46,866 bases of DNA from an uncultured Clostridia bacterium (GTDB lineage Bacteria > Bacillota > Clostridia > Lachnospirales > Anaerotignaceae), in assembly GCA_944381455.1 (NCBI GenBank), contig CALWLF010000023.1, positions 1 through 46,866 on the forward strand, written 5' to 3'. Under the pieces are notes generated by a model. The model did not search any database. It was not told the origin of the DNA and worked only from the letters and a program-made list of their open reading frames with translations. Position numbers and translations under genes: made by a program. Positions 10,895-18,623 of the stretch are shown piece after piece. Position 1 is the stretch's first letter. Every line of letters begins with the position of its first letter.

Positions 10895-11814
10895 TACTGA
10901 GTCCCTCCCTTTGCCAACAGTTTCAAAATGGCCATACGCACGGCCACGCCGTTTTTCACCTGAATGTTAATGACAGAATTGCCGCCGTCGATGACGTCGG
11001 TGGACAGTTCCACGCCGCGGTTGACGGGGCCTGGATGCATCACCAGCACGTCTTTTTTGGCATACTTTAAGATTTCACGGTTGATGCCAAATAATTCCCG
11101 ATATTCCCCAATGCCTGGGAAATTGGTGGTTTTCTGCCGCTCAAACTGGATGCGAAGCCCCATCACCACATCGGCATCTTTCACTGCTTCTTTGATGTCG
11201 GATGTGGTTTTCACACCCAATAGACGAGCGCTGCCAAGCAGTGTGGAAGGCCCGGCCAGTGTCACATCGGCCCCCAGTTTTTGCAGTCCAAACACATTGC
11301 TTCTGGCCACCCGGCTGTGGGAAATGTCGCCGATGATGGCAACCTTCAGTCCCTCAAAGCTCTGTTTATATTCTGAAATGGTAAATAAATCCAATAACGC
11401 CTGAGTGGGGTGTTCGTTGGAACCGTCCCCGGCGTTGATGACATGGGCGTTGACGTTTCTGGCCAGCACATGGGGCGCCCCCGTGAGGGAGTTGCGCATA
11501 ATCATCACTTCAATGCCCATCTGATCCAGCGTTTTCCCCGTATCAATCAAGCTTTCGCCCTTATTGACGGAACTGGTGGCAATGCCCAAATCCTGCACCG
11601 TTGCCCCCAGGTATTTTCCGGCCAGGGCGAAGGAAGTTTTTGTTCTGGTGCTGTTTTCATAAAACAAGGTCACAATGCTGGTATGGCGCAGCTCGTCCAC
11701 CCGCAGGTGGGGATGGTCAATGCGCTGTTTCATGTCTTTTGCCACCGAAAGAATTTCCAAAATTTCTTCCTTTGACATGTCTCTTAATCCCAATACGTCT
11801 TTTCGGTTCAACAT
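10894..11814 (-). CDS. pyrB: Aspartate carbamoyltransferase catalytic subunit
   Basis: About 306 residues. It joins carbamoyl phosphate and aspartate, the committed step of pyrimidine synthesis. The carbamoyl-phosphate loop STRTKTS is at residues 55-61 and HPTQALLDL begins at His135. No regulatory subunit gene (pyrI) is next to it; the following gene is pyrC, so allosteric control by PyrI is not suggested and control probably acts through the operon leader. The ATG at 11814 follows GGGAGGG at about 7 bases; a TTG upstream at 11835 lies ahead of this site. It is the first enzyme gene of the operon. Confidence 0.96.
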   Translation of the reverse strand: MLNRKDVLGLRDMSKEEILEILSVAKDMKQRIDHPHLRVDELRHTSIVTLFYENSTRTKTSFALAGKYLGATVQDLGIATSSVNKGESLIDTGKTLDQMGIEVMIMRNSLTGAPHVLARNVNAHVINAGDGSNEHPTQALLDLFTISEYKQSFEGLKVAIIGDISHSRVARSNVFGLQKLGADVTLAGPSTLLGSARLLGVKTTSDIKEAVKDADVVMGLRIQFERQKTTNFPGIGEYRELFGINREILKYAKKDVLVMHPGPVNRGVELSTDVIDGGNSVINIQVKNGVAVRMAILKLLAKGGTQ

Positions 11815-11862
11815 GTTGTTTCCCTCCCAAAACAAGTTTCCGTTTCCCGTCTGATTTTTTGC

Positions 11863-11900
11863 AAAAGAAAAGGCAATAAAAAGGGATGCTTTTCATTGCC
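11863..11900 (-). terminator. Leader attenuator (intrinsic terminator) ahead of pyrB
   Basis: On the minus strand GGCAATGAAAA pairs with TTTTTATTGCC (11872-11900), and a T-rich run (TTTTCTTTT) follows at once. It lies 50 bp before pyrB, after a promoter with no other gene to end, which is what an attenuator looks like. The TGA of the leader peptide (11893-11895) is inside the 5' arm, so a ribosome finishing the leader would stop the hairpin from forming. Confidence 0.75.
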
Positions 11901-12027
11901 GCTTGGATATAAAAGAAAAAGGAACTGCCGCAGGAACGTCAAAAAACATATGATTTTGAAAAAAGAAAGCACTTACCCCGCCAAAGTCCATATTGTTTTT
12001 GTACTTGGCAGATAAATGCTTCATCAT
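11893..12027 (-). CDS. Putative pyr operon leader peptide, 44 aa, Phe-rich
   Basis: The ATG at 12027 has a strong GGGAGGA site 6 bases upstream and opens a 44-codon frame lying between the operon promoter and pyrB. Eight of 44 residues are Phe, in groups FFF and FF, mostly TTT codons inside U-rich RNA (three runs with 5 or 6 consecutive U). The frame stops inside the attenuator hairpin. The layout matches the E. coli pyrBI leader peptide (PyrL, also 44 residues as I recall): when UTP is low, polymerase pauses in the U-runs, the ribosome catches up, and termination is prevented. I infer the same logic; the sequences are not obviously homologous. The peptide itself may have no other function. 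Confidence 0.65.
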   Translation of the reverse strand: MMKHLSAKYKNNMDFGGVSAFFFQNHMFFDVPAAVPFSFISKRQ

Positions 12028-12057
12028 CGTCGTTCCTCCCATTTGCAGTTGCGTTCG

Positions 12058-12072
12058 TGCAGACGAAGTCTG
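12058..12072 (-). promoter_or_regulatory. Perfect hairpin near the 5' end of the pyr leader RNA
   Basis: GCAGAC TTC GTCTGC, six paired bases with a three-base loop, about 10 nt after the predicted transcription start. It may protect the 5' end or position the polymerase. No known riboswitch or PyrR anti-antiterminator sequence was recognised here. Confidence 0.55.
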
Positions 12073-12087
12073 CTCACATTGCCCAAT

Positions 12088-12117
12088 ATCATAACACAAA
12101 AAGAAATACCTTGTCAA
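12088..12117 (-). promoter_or_regulatory. Promoter of the pyr operon
   Basis: TTGACA (12112-12117), an 18-base spacer, then TATGAT (12088-12093) on the minus strand; the predicted start is near 12081 in GGGC. A nearly perfect vegetative promoter, so control is expected downstream, in the leader. Confidence 0.75.
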
Positions 12118-12235
12118 GAAAAAATCCGACAAAAACCTTCCAAAACCTTCCCTTCTTCTTTTGCCAAAAACGTCCTCGTTTTTCCTATTTTATCACAAAG
12201 TGCCCGTTCTTTTCAAGCCGCCTGGCGAAAAAGAA

Positions 12236-12264
12236 TTGCAATTTGAAATAAAACTACATATAAT
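12236..12264 (+). promoter_or_regulatory. Promoter of prfC-DUF523-lysR
   Basis: TTGCAA (12236-12241), 17-base spacer, TATAAT (12259-12264). It is divergent from the pyr promoter about 120 bp away. Confidence 0.7.
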
Positions 12265-12311
12265 AGGAAAAGAATATCGAAACGCTGAAAAAGAAAGGAT
12301 TTGTGTACTTT

Positions 12312-13904
12312 ATGGCAGCACCGTTATTAGAAGAAATCAACAAAAGACGAATTTTCGGCATCATCTCCCACCCCGATGCCGGTAAAACCACTTTAACAGA
12401 AAAACTGCTGCTCCATGGCGGCGCCATCCGGGAAGCCGGCACCGTCAAAGCCAGACGAAATTCTAAATTTGCCACCTCCGACTGGATGGAGATTGAAAAA
12501 CAGCGCGGCATTTCCGTCACCTCTTCGGTGATGCAGTTTGAATATGACGGCAAAACCGTTTCCATCATGGACACCCCCGGCCATAACGACTTCGGGGAAG
12601 ATACCTACCGTATTTTGACCTCTGTCGACAGCGCCGTTATGGTCATCGACGCCGCCAAAGGCGTGGAAACCCAGACGAAAAAGCTGTTTCAAGTTTGCTC
12701 CCTGCGAGGCATCCCCATTTTCACCTTCATCAATAAATTGGACCGGCAGGCCAAAGACCCGCTGGAACTGTTGGAGGATTTGGAAAACGCCTTGGGGCTG
12801 CCTTCTGTCTGCGTCACCTGGCCTGTGGGCAGCGGCCTCACCTTTGAAGGCGTCTATGACCGCTTAAACCACACCTTCCATCAATACCGCACCGATTATG
12901 TGGTGCAGCTGGGGGAAGACGGCGTCTTTGGCCCCGAGCTGGAAGGCGTGATTTCCGACACCAATTTGGAAATTCTCCGCAGCGAAATGGAACTGATTGA
13001 AGGCGCCGGCAACGAATTTGACATGAACTTGATTTTAAAAGGCAAGCTTTCCCCCGTTTTTTTTGGCACCGCCCTGGCCGACTTTGGCGTGACAGAATTT
13101 TTGCGCCATTTCCTGGCCATGAGCCCGGCCCCCGGCCCAAGAAACACCACCAAAGGCCACGTGGAGCCCACCGACGATTTCTTCAGCGGCTTTATCTTTA
13201 AAATCCAGGCCAATATGAACCCGGCCCATCGGGACCGTCTGGCCTTCCTTCGCATCTGCTCCGGCACCTTTGAGCGGGGCATGAGCGTCACCCTCTCCCG
13301 CACTGGAAAACAGATGAAATTAAGCCAGAGCACCATGCTGATGGCCAACGAGCGGGAAACGGTGGACAAGGCCATCGCCGGCGACATCATCGGCATTTAC
13401 GACACCGGCAACTATCAAATTGGCGACACCTTAACCACCAGCAAAGAAAAACTGTTTTTCGAGCCCCTGCCCACCTTCCCACCGGAGCTGTTCACCCGGG
13501 TACGCCCCATCAACTCCCTGAAGGCCAAGCAGTTTCATAAGGGCATCGAACAGCTGGCCCAGGAAGGCGCCATCCAAGTTTACACCAACGAATATCACGA
13601 AGTGGTTCTGGGGGCTGTGGGCGAGCTGCAATTTGAAGTCTTTGAATATCGCTTGAAAAATGAATATAACTGTGACGTCCGCATGGAACCCCTCAATTTC
13701 AGCGTGGTCCGCTGGGTGAAAGGCGCCGACTTGGAACGGCTGAAAGATCTGACCAACGCCCGGATTTCCCTGGTCTTTGACCATTTTGACCGGCCACTGT
13801 TGCTCTTTGCCAACCAGTATACCCTCTCCACCTTTGAAGAAAAACACGAAGACATCACCTTGGTGGAAGCTTGGGATATTGAAAGCGAGCTGGAAGAAGC
13901 ATGA
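12312..13904 (+). CDS. prfC: Peptide chain release factor 3
   Basis: About 530 residues, standard for RF3. A GTPase that removes RF1/RF2 from the ribosome after termination. The N-terminal G domain has IISHPDAGKTT (P-loop near residues 18-27), then DTPGHNDF and a NKLD-type G4 motif (INKLDR). The C-terminal RF3 domain follows (NSLKAKQFHKGIEQLAQEGA). The ATG at 12312 is chosen from the family N-terminus; a GTG nine bases upstream is also possible because the AAAGGA site lies closer to it. It is first in a plus-strand operon and overlaps the next gene by ATGA. Confidence 0.96.
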   Translation: MAAPLLEEINKRRIFGIISHPDAGKTTLTEKLLLHGGAIREAGTVKARRNSKFATSDWMEIEKQRGISVTSSVMQFEYDGKTVSIMDTPGHNDFGEDTYRILTSVDSAVMVIDAAKGVETQTKKLFQVCSLRGIPIFTFINKLDRQAKDPLELLEDLENALGLPSVCVTWPVGSGLTFEGVYDRLNHTFHQYRTDYVVQLGEDGVFGPELEGVISDTNLEILRSEMELIEGAGNEFDMNLILKGKLSPVFFGTALADFGVTEFLRHFLAMSPAPGPRNTTKGHVEPTDDFFSGFIFKIQANMNPAHRDRLAFLRICSGTFERGMSVTLSRTGKQMKLSQSTMLMANERETVDKAIAGDIIGIYDTGNYQIGDTLTTSKEKLFFEPLPTFPPELFTRVRPINSLKAKQFHKGIEQLAQEGAIQVYTNEYHEVVLGAVGELQFEVFEYRLKNEYNCDVRMEPLNFSVVRWVKGADLERLKDLTNARISLVFDHFDRPLLLFANQYTLSTFEEKHEDITLVEAWDIESELEEA

Positions 13905-14317
13905 CCATTTTAGTCAGCGCCTGTCTTTTGGGCGTGCCCTGCCGCTATGACGGCTGCTCCAAGCCCAACGAAAAAGTGCTGGCCCTTTCCAAAACCCATA
14001 CCCTGGTGCCCGTCTGCCCAGAACAGCTGGGCGGCCGCCCCACGCCCCGCAATCCGGTGGAAGTCAAAAACGGCCGGGTGGTGGAAAAAAGCGGTGCCGA
14101 CCACACGGAAGCATTTTTGCTGGGAGCCAGAGAAACGGTGCGCATTGCATCCATCGCCCAGGCAGACTGTGCCATTTTGAAAGCCAAAAGCCCCTCTTGC
14201 GGCTTTGGCGCCATCTATGACGGCAGTTTCACCCGTACCCTTACCTCTGCCAACGGCCTGGCGGCCCAGGCATTGACAGAAGCCGGTTTTTCCATCCAGA
14301 CAGAACTGGACCTTTAG
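13901..14317 (+). CDS. DUF523 family protein
   Basis: 138 residues, the single-domain form of DUF523. Conserved features are VSACLLGVPCRYDG at the start (Cys8, Cys14 and Cys19), CPEQLGG in the middle and KSPSCGFG near residue 90. The invariant Cys residues and small size suggest a metal- or cluster-binding protein, but I know of no established activity. It overlaps the prfC stop (ATGA) and is followed after 11 bp by a LysR gene, so it is co-transcribed. Confidence 0.85.
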   Translation: MTILVSACLLGVPCRYDGCSKPNEKVLALSKTHTLVPVCPEQLGGRPTPRNPVEVKNGRVVEKSGADHTEAFLLGARETVRIASIAQADCAILKAKSPSCGFGAIYDGSFTRTLTSANGLAAQALTEAGFSIQTELDL

Positions 14318-14328
14318 GAGGATGCCCC

Positions 14329-15309
14329 TTGCTTTCCTATATGAAATATATTTACGAAGTCTATAAGGAACGGAATTTTTCCAAGGCCGCAGCCAATTTG
14401 GGCCTTTCCCAACCAGCCTTAAGTACGGCAGTGAAAAAAGCAGAAAAGGAAGCCGGTGTGGTGATTTTTGACCGCAGTGTCTCCCCCATCGCCCTCACCG
14501 ATGCCGGCCGGGTGTTCATCGAAACGGTGGAACGGATTTTGGAAGAAGAACACAACCTCATGGGCCGCCTCAACGACATGGCCAATTTGGATGCCGGACA
14601 TTTGAAAATTGGCGGCTCCAATTTCTTTTCTTCTTTCATCCTGCCCCATGCCATTTCCCATTTTTCCAGGCTCCACCCCGGCATCACCATCGACTTAATC
14701 GAGGCCCACTCGGCCCAGCTGAACGAAGCCTTGCTGGCCGATGAGCTGGATTTGGTGATGGATAGCTTTGATTTTGACCGCCGTCATTACACCTCCTACC
14801 CTGTTTTAACAGAAACAGTGATATTGGCTGTGCCGGAAAGCTTTTCGGTCAATAAAACATTGTCCCAGTTTCAGCTGACTGCCGAGGATATCCGGCAGAA
14901 AAAGCATCTCCAAGACGTCTTCCCTGCCGTCAATTTATCTCTGTTTCGTCAAGAGCCGTTTTTGCTGCTGCGTAAGGGCAACGACATGGGAGAGCGGGCT
15001 TTAGCCCTGTGTAAAGAGGCCGGGTTTTACCCCAAAGTCTCTATGTACCTGGACCAGCTGATGACCAGTTACCACGTCTCTTGTATGGGCATGGGCATTG
15101 CCTTTATCACCGACAAATTGATTGTCTATGGCTATCCCCGTTCCGAAGTGCGGTTTTATAAAGTGGAAAGCCCTTTGGCCAAACGAAACATCGTCCTGGC
15201 CCATAAGCGAAACCGCTATGTCACCCAGGCCATGCAGGCCTTTTTGACCTTCTGTAAAAATAATTACCCTTACCGCACGCAAAAAATTGCTTCCCTGGAC
15301 CAACCTTAG
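14329..15309 (+). CDS. LysR-family transcriptional regulator
   Basis: 326 residues, usual LysR length. The N-terminal winged HTH (about residues 1-60) has the family pattern FSKAAANLGLSQPALSTAVKKAEKEAG. The rest is a periplasmic-binding-protein-like sensor domain. The start is a TTG at 14329 with AGGAGG 8 bases upstream; the next ATG at 14341 is badly placed. The inducer and targets cannot be read from the sequence. Unlike many LysR genes it is not divergent from its target but ends the prfC operon, with a terminator directly downstream. Confidence 0.88.
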   Translation: MLSYMKYIYEVYKERNFSKAAANLGLSQPALSTAVKKAEKEAGVVIFDRSVSPIALTDAGRVFIETVERILEEEHNLMGRLNDMANLDAGHLKIGGSNFFSSFILPHAISHFSRLHPGITIDLIEAHSAQLNEALLADELDLVMDSFDFDRRHYTSYPVLTETVILAVPESFSVNKTLSQFQLTAEDIRQKKHLQDVFPAVNLSLFRQEPFLLLRKGNDMGERALALCKEAGFYPKVSMYLDQLMTSYHVSCMGMGIAFITDKLIVYGYPRSEVRFYKVESPLAKRNIVLAHKRNRYVTQAMQAFLTFCKNNYPYRTQKIASLDQP

Positions 15310-15345
15310 GAAGTTCATCTCGAATCAGCCCTCATAAAACCAAGC

Positions 15346-15390
15346 AAAAAAGAGACGGCCTTTGTTCCATAAGACTGTCTCTTTTTTCTT
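15346..15390. terminator. Bidirectional terminator after lysR
   Basis: Eleven-base arms (AAAAAAGAGAC / GTCTCTTTTTT) with T-runs on both strands. It ends the prfC-DUF523-lysR transcript and can end the converging lipoprotein transcript. Confidence 0.8.
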
Positions 15391-15452
15391 TTGCATCTTC
15401 CATCTGGGACCTGCCGCAGGCAAAACAATTTGAACTGCTTCCCGAAAGATGT

Positions 15453-15821
15453 CTATGGCTCTGCTTCCTCTCGGCGTTCAAAAATAATCCACTTTTCATC
15501 AATCAAAAGCTCCAAGGTGCCTTCGAAGCCAAATTGGTATCCATAGCCTGCGCCAAAATTGGATTGGTCTTCTTCGGTGGGAATTTCTTCTTGGGAGACG
15601 GCAGAAGTGATGGTGCCATCCATCAGACCGCATTGCCTTGGCTCTTTGCGTTCCTTCCCCGTGTCATAATAAATTTGACCATCCACCAACACCATGGGAA
15701 TTCTGTCCCTTTGCGCTGCGGCTTCTTCCTTTGCTTCCCCATTCCCCTGGTTGATTCCGCAACCAGCCATCACCACCATCAGCCCAATCATCCATCCACC
15801 GACCAAAAGCCGTCCTTCCAT
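15453..15821 (-). CDS. Small lipoprotein of unknown function
   Basis: 122 residues. A signal peptide ends in the lipobox MAGC (Cys21), so the mature protein should be lipid-anchored outside the membrane. The mature part has a low-complexity charged linker, then a conserved-looking core beginning IPMVLVDGQIYYDTG and continuing through RCGLMDGTITSAV-type and EIPTEEDQSNFG segments. I recall similar small lipoproteins in many Clostridia, all uncharacterised. The ribosome site AAGGAGGTG is 8 bases before the ATG. It is last in a minus-strand set with cobO and a GNAT gene. Confidence 0.75.
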   Translation of the reverse strand: MEGRLLVGGWMIGLMVVMAGCGINQGNGEAKEEAAAQRDRIPMVLVDGQIYYDTGKERKEPRQCGLMDGTITSAVSQEEIPTEEDQSNFGAGYGYQFGFEGTLELLIDEKWIIFERREEAEP

Positions 15822-15905
15822 CCCAGCACACCTCCTTTTCTCCCTTTCGTTTCCTTTTCTGATTGGACGAAAAAAGAAGGGCGCTGTTCCGTTTTATCCC
15901 GACTC

Positions 15906-16421
15906 CTATTCCTCGATGCCCTTTCTTGCCATGACACCTTGGGCAAAATAATGCTTGATTTCTTTCATCTCCGTCACCAAATCTGCCAGTTCCACCACTG
16001 CCTTCGGCGCACCTCGTCCGGTCAAAATACATTCCACACCTTCTGGACGCATCCGTAACAAATCCAGCACCTCTGCCTCATCCAGATACCCCAGCGCCAG
16101 CGCCACATGGCATTCGTCTAAAATCACCAAGTCATAGGCGCCGCAAAGCAATGCCTCCTTGGCTTTTTGAAATCCGTCTCTGGCCGCCTGACAGTAGGCA
16201 TCCCTTTCTCGCCCCGTCAGCTCTCCGCCGTGGCCGTAAGGCTCCACCGTCAGCTGTTTTCCCAGCTGCTGCAGCGCCAAAATTTCACCAGATGTGCCAT
16301 CCTTTAAAAACTGGCCAATGTATACCCGCCATCCAGCCATCAGCGCCCGCAGGGCAGTACCCATGGCCGCCGTCGTTTTGCCTTTGCCATCTCCCGTATA
16401 AACTTGCAGATAGCCTTTCAT
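15906..16421 (-). CDS. cobO: Cob(I)yrinic acid a,c-diamide adenosyltransferase
   Basis: 171 residues, the CobA/CobO/BtuR family size. It transfers the adenosyl group of ATP to the cobalt of a corrinoid, giving adenosylcobalamin or its precursor. The unusual P-loop GDGKGKTTA (residues 10-18) and the Walker-B-like VILDECHVAL are present. No other cobalamin gene lies nearby, so here it may serve corrinoid salvage. The start has GAGAGGTGG upstream and follows the GNAT stop by 11 bp. Confidence 0.92.
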   Translation of the reverse strand: MKGYLQVYTGDGKGKTTAAMGTALRALMAGWRVYIGQFLKDGTSGEILALQQLGKQLTVEPYGHGGELTGRERDAYCQAARDGFQKAKEALLCGAYDLVILDECHVALALGYLDEAEVLDLLRMRPEGVECILTGRGAPKAVVELADLVTEMKEIKHYFAQGVMARKGIEE

Positions 16422-16432
16422 GGTTCCACCTC

Positions 16433-17179
16433 TCAGCCGCGTTTATAGTTAAAAATATGGTTTACCACCCAAAACCCCAGCTTTTTGTAGACCGGCTCTC
16501 CGTAAACAGAAGCCTGCAAACTCATGATGGTGCATCCGGCTTTTTTGGCATCTTGGATGGCCTGCTGCATCAGTTTTGTGGCAATGCCGCGCCCCCGATA
16601 CTCCGGCAATGTGGATACCTCATGAATCCCGGCATTTTTGCCGCACAAGTTCAAATGATTGGTGCCCACCATCTTCCCATCCAAAAAATAGCCATAAAAA
16701 ATATCCCGGTCAAACTGTATCTGCACCTGATACTGTTCCGGATAAGACTCATTGCCAAACCCTGCGGCACAAGTTTCGCTCCACCACTCGATTTCCTCCG
16801 GCCGAATCCGGCGGATTTCTGGCACTGTGTCATAGGCTGGTGCCGTCGTCAAATCATAGAGCATCCCCTTTTGCGCTTTGGCCAGCACAAACCCCGTTGC
16901 CTCCAAGTCCTTGGCAAAGCCTTCGTAGAGATCCTCCTGATTAAAGCTGAGGATTTTGGGGCTGTTGGGCGCACTGCAAAGGTCTGCCAGATGAATCAAA
17001 AACGCCACATCCCGCGGCGCGTCAAAGACGTGCAGCCGGCTGTACCAGCAGGCTTTTGGAAAGTTCTCATAAACAAAAAACTGATCATTTTCATCATACC
17101 GGCCGCCCGTTTTCTCACAGCTTTGCCGGCATAAATCCATCAAACTTTCCACCGTCAAAAAAGAGTCTGTTTGTTTCAT
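16433..17179 (-). CDS. GNAT-family N-acetyltransferase
   Basis: 248 residues. The C-terminal half is a GNAT fold with the acetyl-CoA motif A EVSTLPEYRGRGIATKLM (residues 187-204). The N-terminal ~120 residues contain a weaker, GNAT-like region, so the protein may be a tandem or degenerate-tandem type. The substrate is unknown. It lies just past the terminator of the upstream kinase-like gene, so expression depends on read-through or on a promoter I could not see. Confidence 0.82.
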   Translation of the reverse strand: MKQTDSFLTVESLMDLCRQSCEKTGGRYDENDQFFVYENFPKACWYSRLHVFDAPRDVAFLIHLADLCSAPNSPKILSFNQEDLYEGFAKDLEATGFVLAKAQKGMLYDLTTAPAYDTVPEIRRIRPEEIEWWSETCAAGFGNESYPEQYQVQIQFDRDIFYGYFLDGKMVGTNHLNLCGKNAGIHEVSTLPEYRGRGIATKLMQQAIQDAKKAGCTIMSLQASVYGEPVYKKLGFWVVNHIFNYKRG

Positions 17180-17194
17180 TTCCTTCCCCTCCTA

Positions 17195-17233
17195 CAAAAA
17201 AACACCTGGCCTATCATCATGGCCAGGTGTTTT
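17195..17233 (-). terminator. Terminator after the cytidylate-kinase-like gene
   Basis: Perfect 13-bp arms (AAAACACCTGGCC and complement), 9-base loop, then a T-run on the minus strand, immediately after the stop codon. Confidence 0.88.
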
Positions 17234-17235
17234 GC

Positions 17236-17859
17236 TTATTTCTTCAGCATATCCCGTTCTTTCATATAAAACTTAATCAGTTCCACAGCAGAGCCAATGC
17301 TCATGTGCTCCGTATTGATACACAGGTCATAATTGCGCATTTCGCTCCACACCTGGCCGGTGTTGTAGTTATAGTAAGTGGCTCGGTCTTTATCAATCCG
17401 GGTAATTTTTCTTCTGGCCTCTTCCAGAGAAATGCCTTCTTTGTTGCTGATATAAGGCACCCGATATTCCAGCGGCGCATGGACAAACACCTTAATGACA
17501 TTGGGATAATCCCGCAAAACATAATCGGCGCAGCGGCCAATAAAAATACAAGGTCCTTTTGCCGCCAGGTCCAAAATGCTTTCCACCTGCACCTGATACA
17601 TCTTCTGGTACAGCGTCTCCCCTTCTGGGAATCCTGCCACTGGGCTTAAACTCATCATCAAAGAATAGAACATATTATTTTTTTTCTGTTCATCGTGCTG
17701 CTTGAGCACCTGCAAGTCAACACCGCTTTTCAGTGCTGCATTTTGCAAAATTGCCTGGTCATAATAGGGCAGCCCCAAATCCTCCGCCAGGCGTTTGCCG
17801 ATTTGTAAGCCATGGCTGCCATATTCCCGGCCAATGGCAATGATTGTGTGTTTTTCCAT
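17236..17859 (-). CDS. Cytidylate kinase-like family protein
   Basis: About 207 residues. It has the NMP-kinase-like P-loop region IIAIGREYGSHGLQIGKRLA at residues 6-25 and conserved FIGRCADYVL and RITRIDKDRATYYNYNTG segments of the AAA_26/cytidylate-kinase-like family found in Clostridia. True Cmk has a GxxGxGK loop; here it is GREYGSHG, so the substrate may not be CMP. The ATG at 17859 follows TTGGAGGG by 7 bases and is preferred over a TTG at 17874. It has its own promoter and terminator, so it is a single-gene unit. Confidence 0.85.
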   Translation of the reverse strand: MEKHTIIAIGREYGSHGLQIGKRLAEDLGLPYYDQAILQNAALKSGVDLQVLKQHDEQKKNNMFYSLMMSLSPVAGFPEGETLYQKMYQVQVESILDLAAKGPCIFIGRCADYVLRDYPNVIKVFVHAPLEYRVPYISNKEGISLEEARRKITRIDKDRATYYNYNTGQVWSEMRNYDLCINTEHMSIGSAVELIKFYMKERDMLKK

Positions 17860-17915
17860 CCTTTGTCCCTCCAATATGCCGTTTGCACAGCTGACTGTGT
17901 AAGTGCCTTTTCGGT

Positions 17916-17944
17916 ATTATACCAAATTTTTTGCCTTTTGAACA
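17916..17944 (-). promoter_or_regulatory. Promoter of the cytidylate-kinase-like gene
   Basis: TATAAT (17916-17921) with a weak -35 TGTTCA (17939-17944) 17 bases upstream on the minus strand. Confidence 0.5.
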
Positions 17945-17975
17945 TACTTTTTTTGTGAAAGACCATCCAATCCAG

Positions 17976-18052
17976 AATAAAAAAGGGCTTGTTTTCGGTA
18001 TCCTCTCCAAAAGCAGTATAACGGCTTCCGAAAAAGAAACGGCAAACAGCCC
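17976..18052 (-). terminator. Terminator of the ffh-rpsP-khpA transcript
   Basis: On the minus strand a long hairpin (GGGCTGTTT pairing with AAACAAGCCC, one bulge, with further inner pairing) is followed by TTTTTTATT. It lies after the khpA stop at 18076. Confidence 0.6.
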
Positions 18053-18075
18053 TTTTTTTCTGGCAAAATTGTCCC

Positions 18076-18306
18076 TTAGGGCACAATTTCCACCACAATA
18101 TGCTTATCTTCATGGATGGCAGCGGCTTTGACCACAGTACGGATGGCTTTTGCAATCCGGCCCTGTTTGCCGATCACCTTACCCATATCTTCCGGCGCCA
18201 CTTTCAGCTCCAGCACTGTGGCCCGTTCTTTTTGCGTTTCTTTCACAGAAACGGCTTCCGGATGATCCACCAAGTTCTTGGCAATCACTTCCAGCAATTC
18301 TTTCAT
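18076..18306 (-). CDS. khpA: KH-domain RNA-binding protein
   Basis: 76 residues, the usual KhpA size. A single KH domain with the GxxG loop in GKVIGKQGR (GKQG at residues 46-49). KhpA works with KhpB as an RNA chaperone affecting cell division and elongation in other Firmicutes. It sits 28 bp after rpsP, its usual partner. In most Firmicutes rimM and trmD follow; here a terminator does. Confidence 0.93.
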   Translation of the reverse strand: MKELLEVIAKNLVDHPEAVSVKETQKERATVLELKVAPEDMGKVIGKQGRIAKAIRTVVKAAAIHEDKHIVVEIVP

Positions 18307-18334
18307 GGTTTTCCCTCCTTACCGGCGAGAAAAA

Positions 18335-18583
18335 TTATGCTTCGATCACGCCTGCTTTTTTCAACAATGCCTTTGCGGTGTCAGAAGGCTGTGCGCCATT
18401 GGCCAACCATTTTTTTGCTTCTTCTGCGTTTACCTTCAGTTCTTCTGGTTCGGTGGTTGGGTTGAAGTAACCGATTTCAGCGATGGATTTGCCGTTTCTG
18501 GAAGTTCTGGAGTCTGCCACCACGATTCTATAAAATGGTGCTTTCTTTGCGCCCAGTCTTTTCAATCTGATTCTTACTGCCAT
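18335..18583 (-). CDS. rpsP: 30S ribosomal protein S16
   Basis: 82 residues with the family start [20 protein letters not shown] and the [18 protein letters not shown] segment. A small-subunit assembly protein. TAGGAGGAAAA precedes the ATG. It lies between ffh and khpA, the standard clostridial order. Confidence 0.97.
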   Translation of the reverse strand: MAVRIRLKRLGAKKAPFYRIVVADSRTSRNGKSIAEIGYFNPTTEPEELKVNAEEAKKWLANGAQPSDTAKALLKKAGVIEA

Positions 18584-18623
18584 TGTTTTTTCCTCCTATG
18601 CTTTTCTTTAAAATAATTGATAT

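Noticed and set aside
11872..12081. PyrR-controlled leader
   Set aside because: I looked for the conserved PyrR-binding hairpin in the pyr leader and found none; a single terminator with a translated frame running into it explains the region better.
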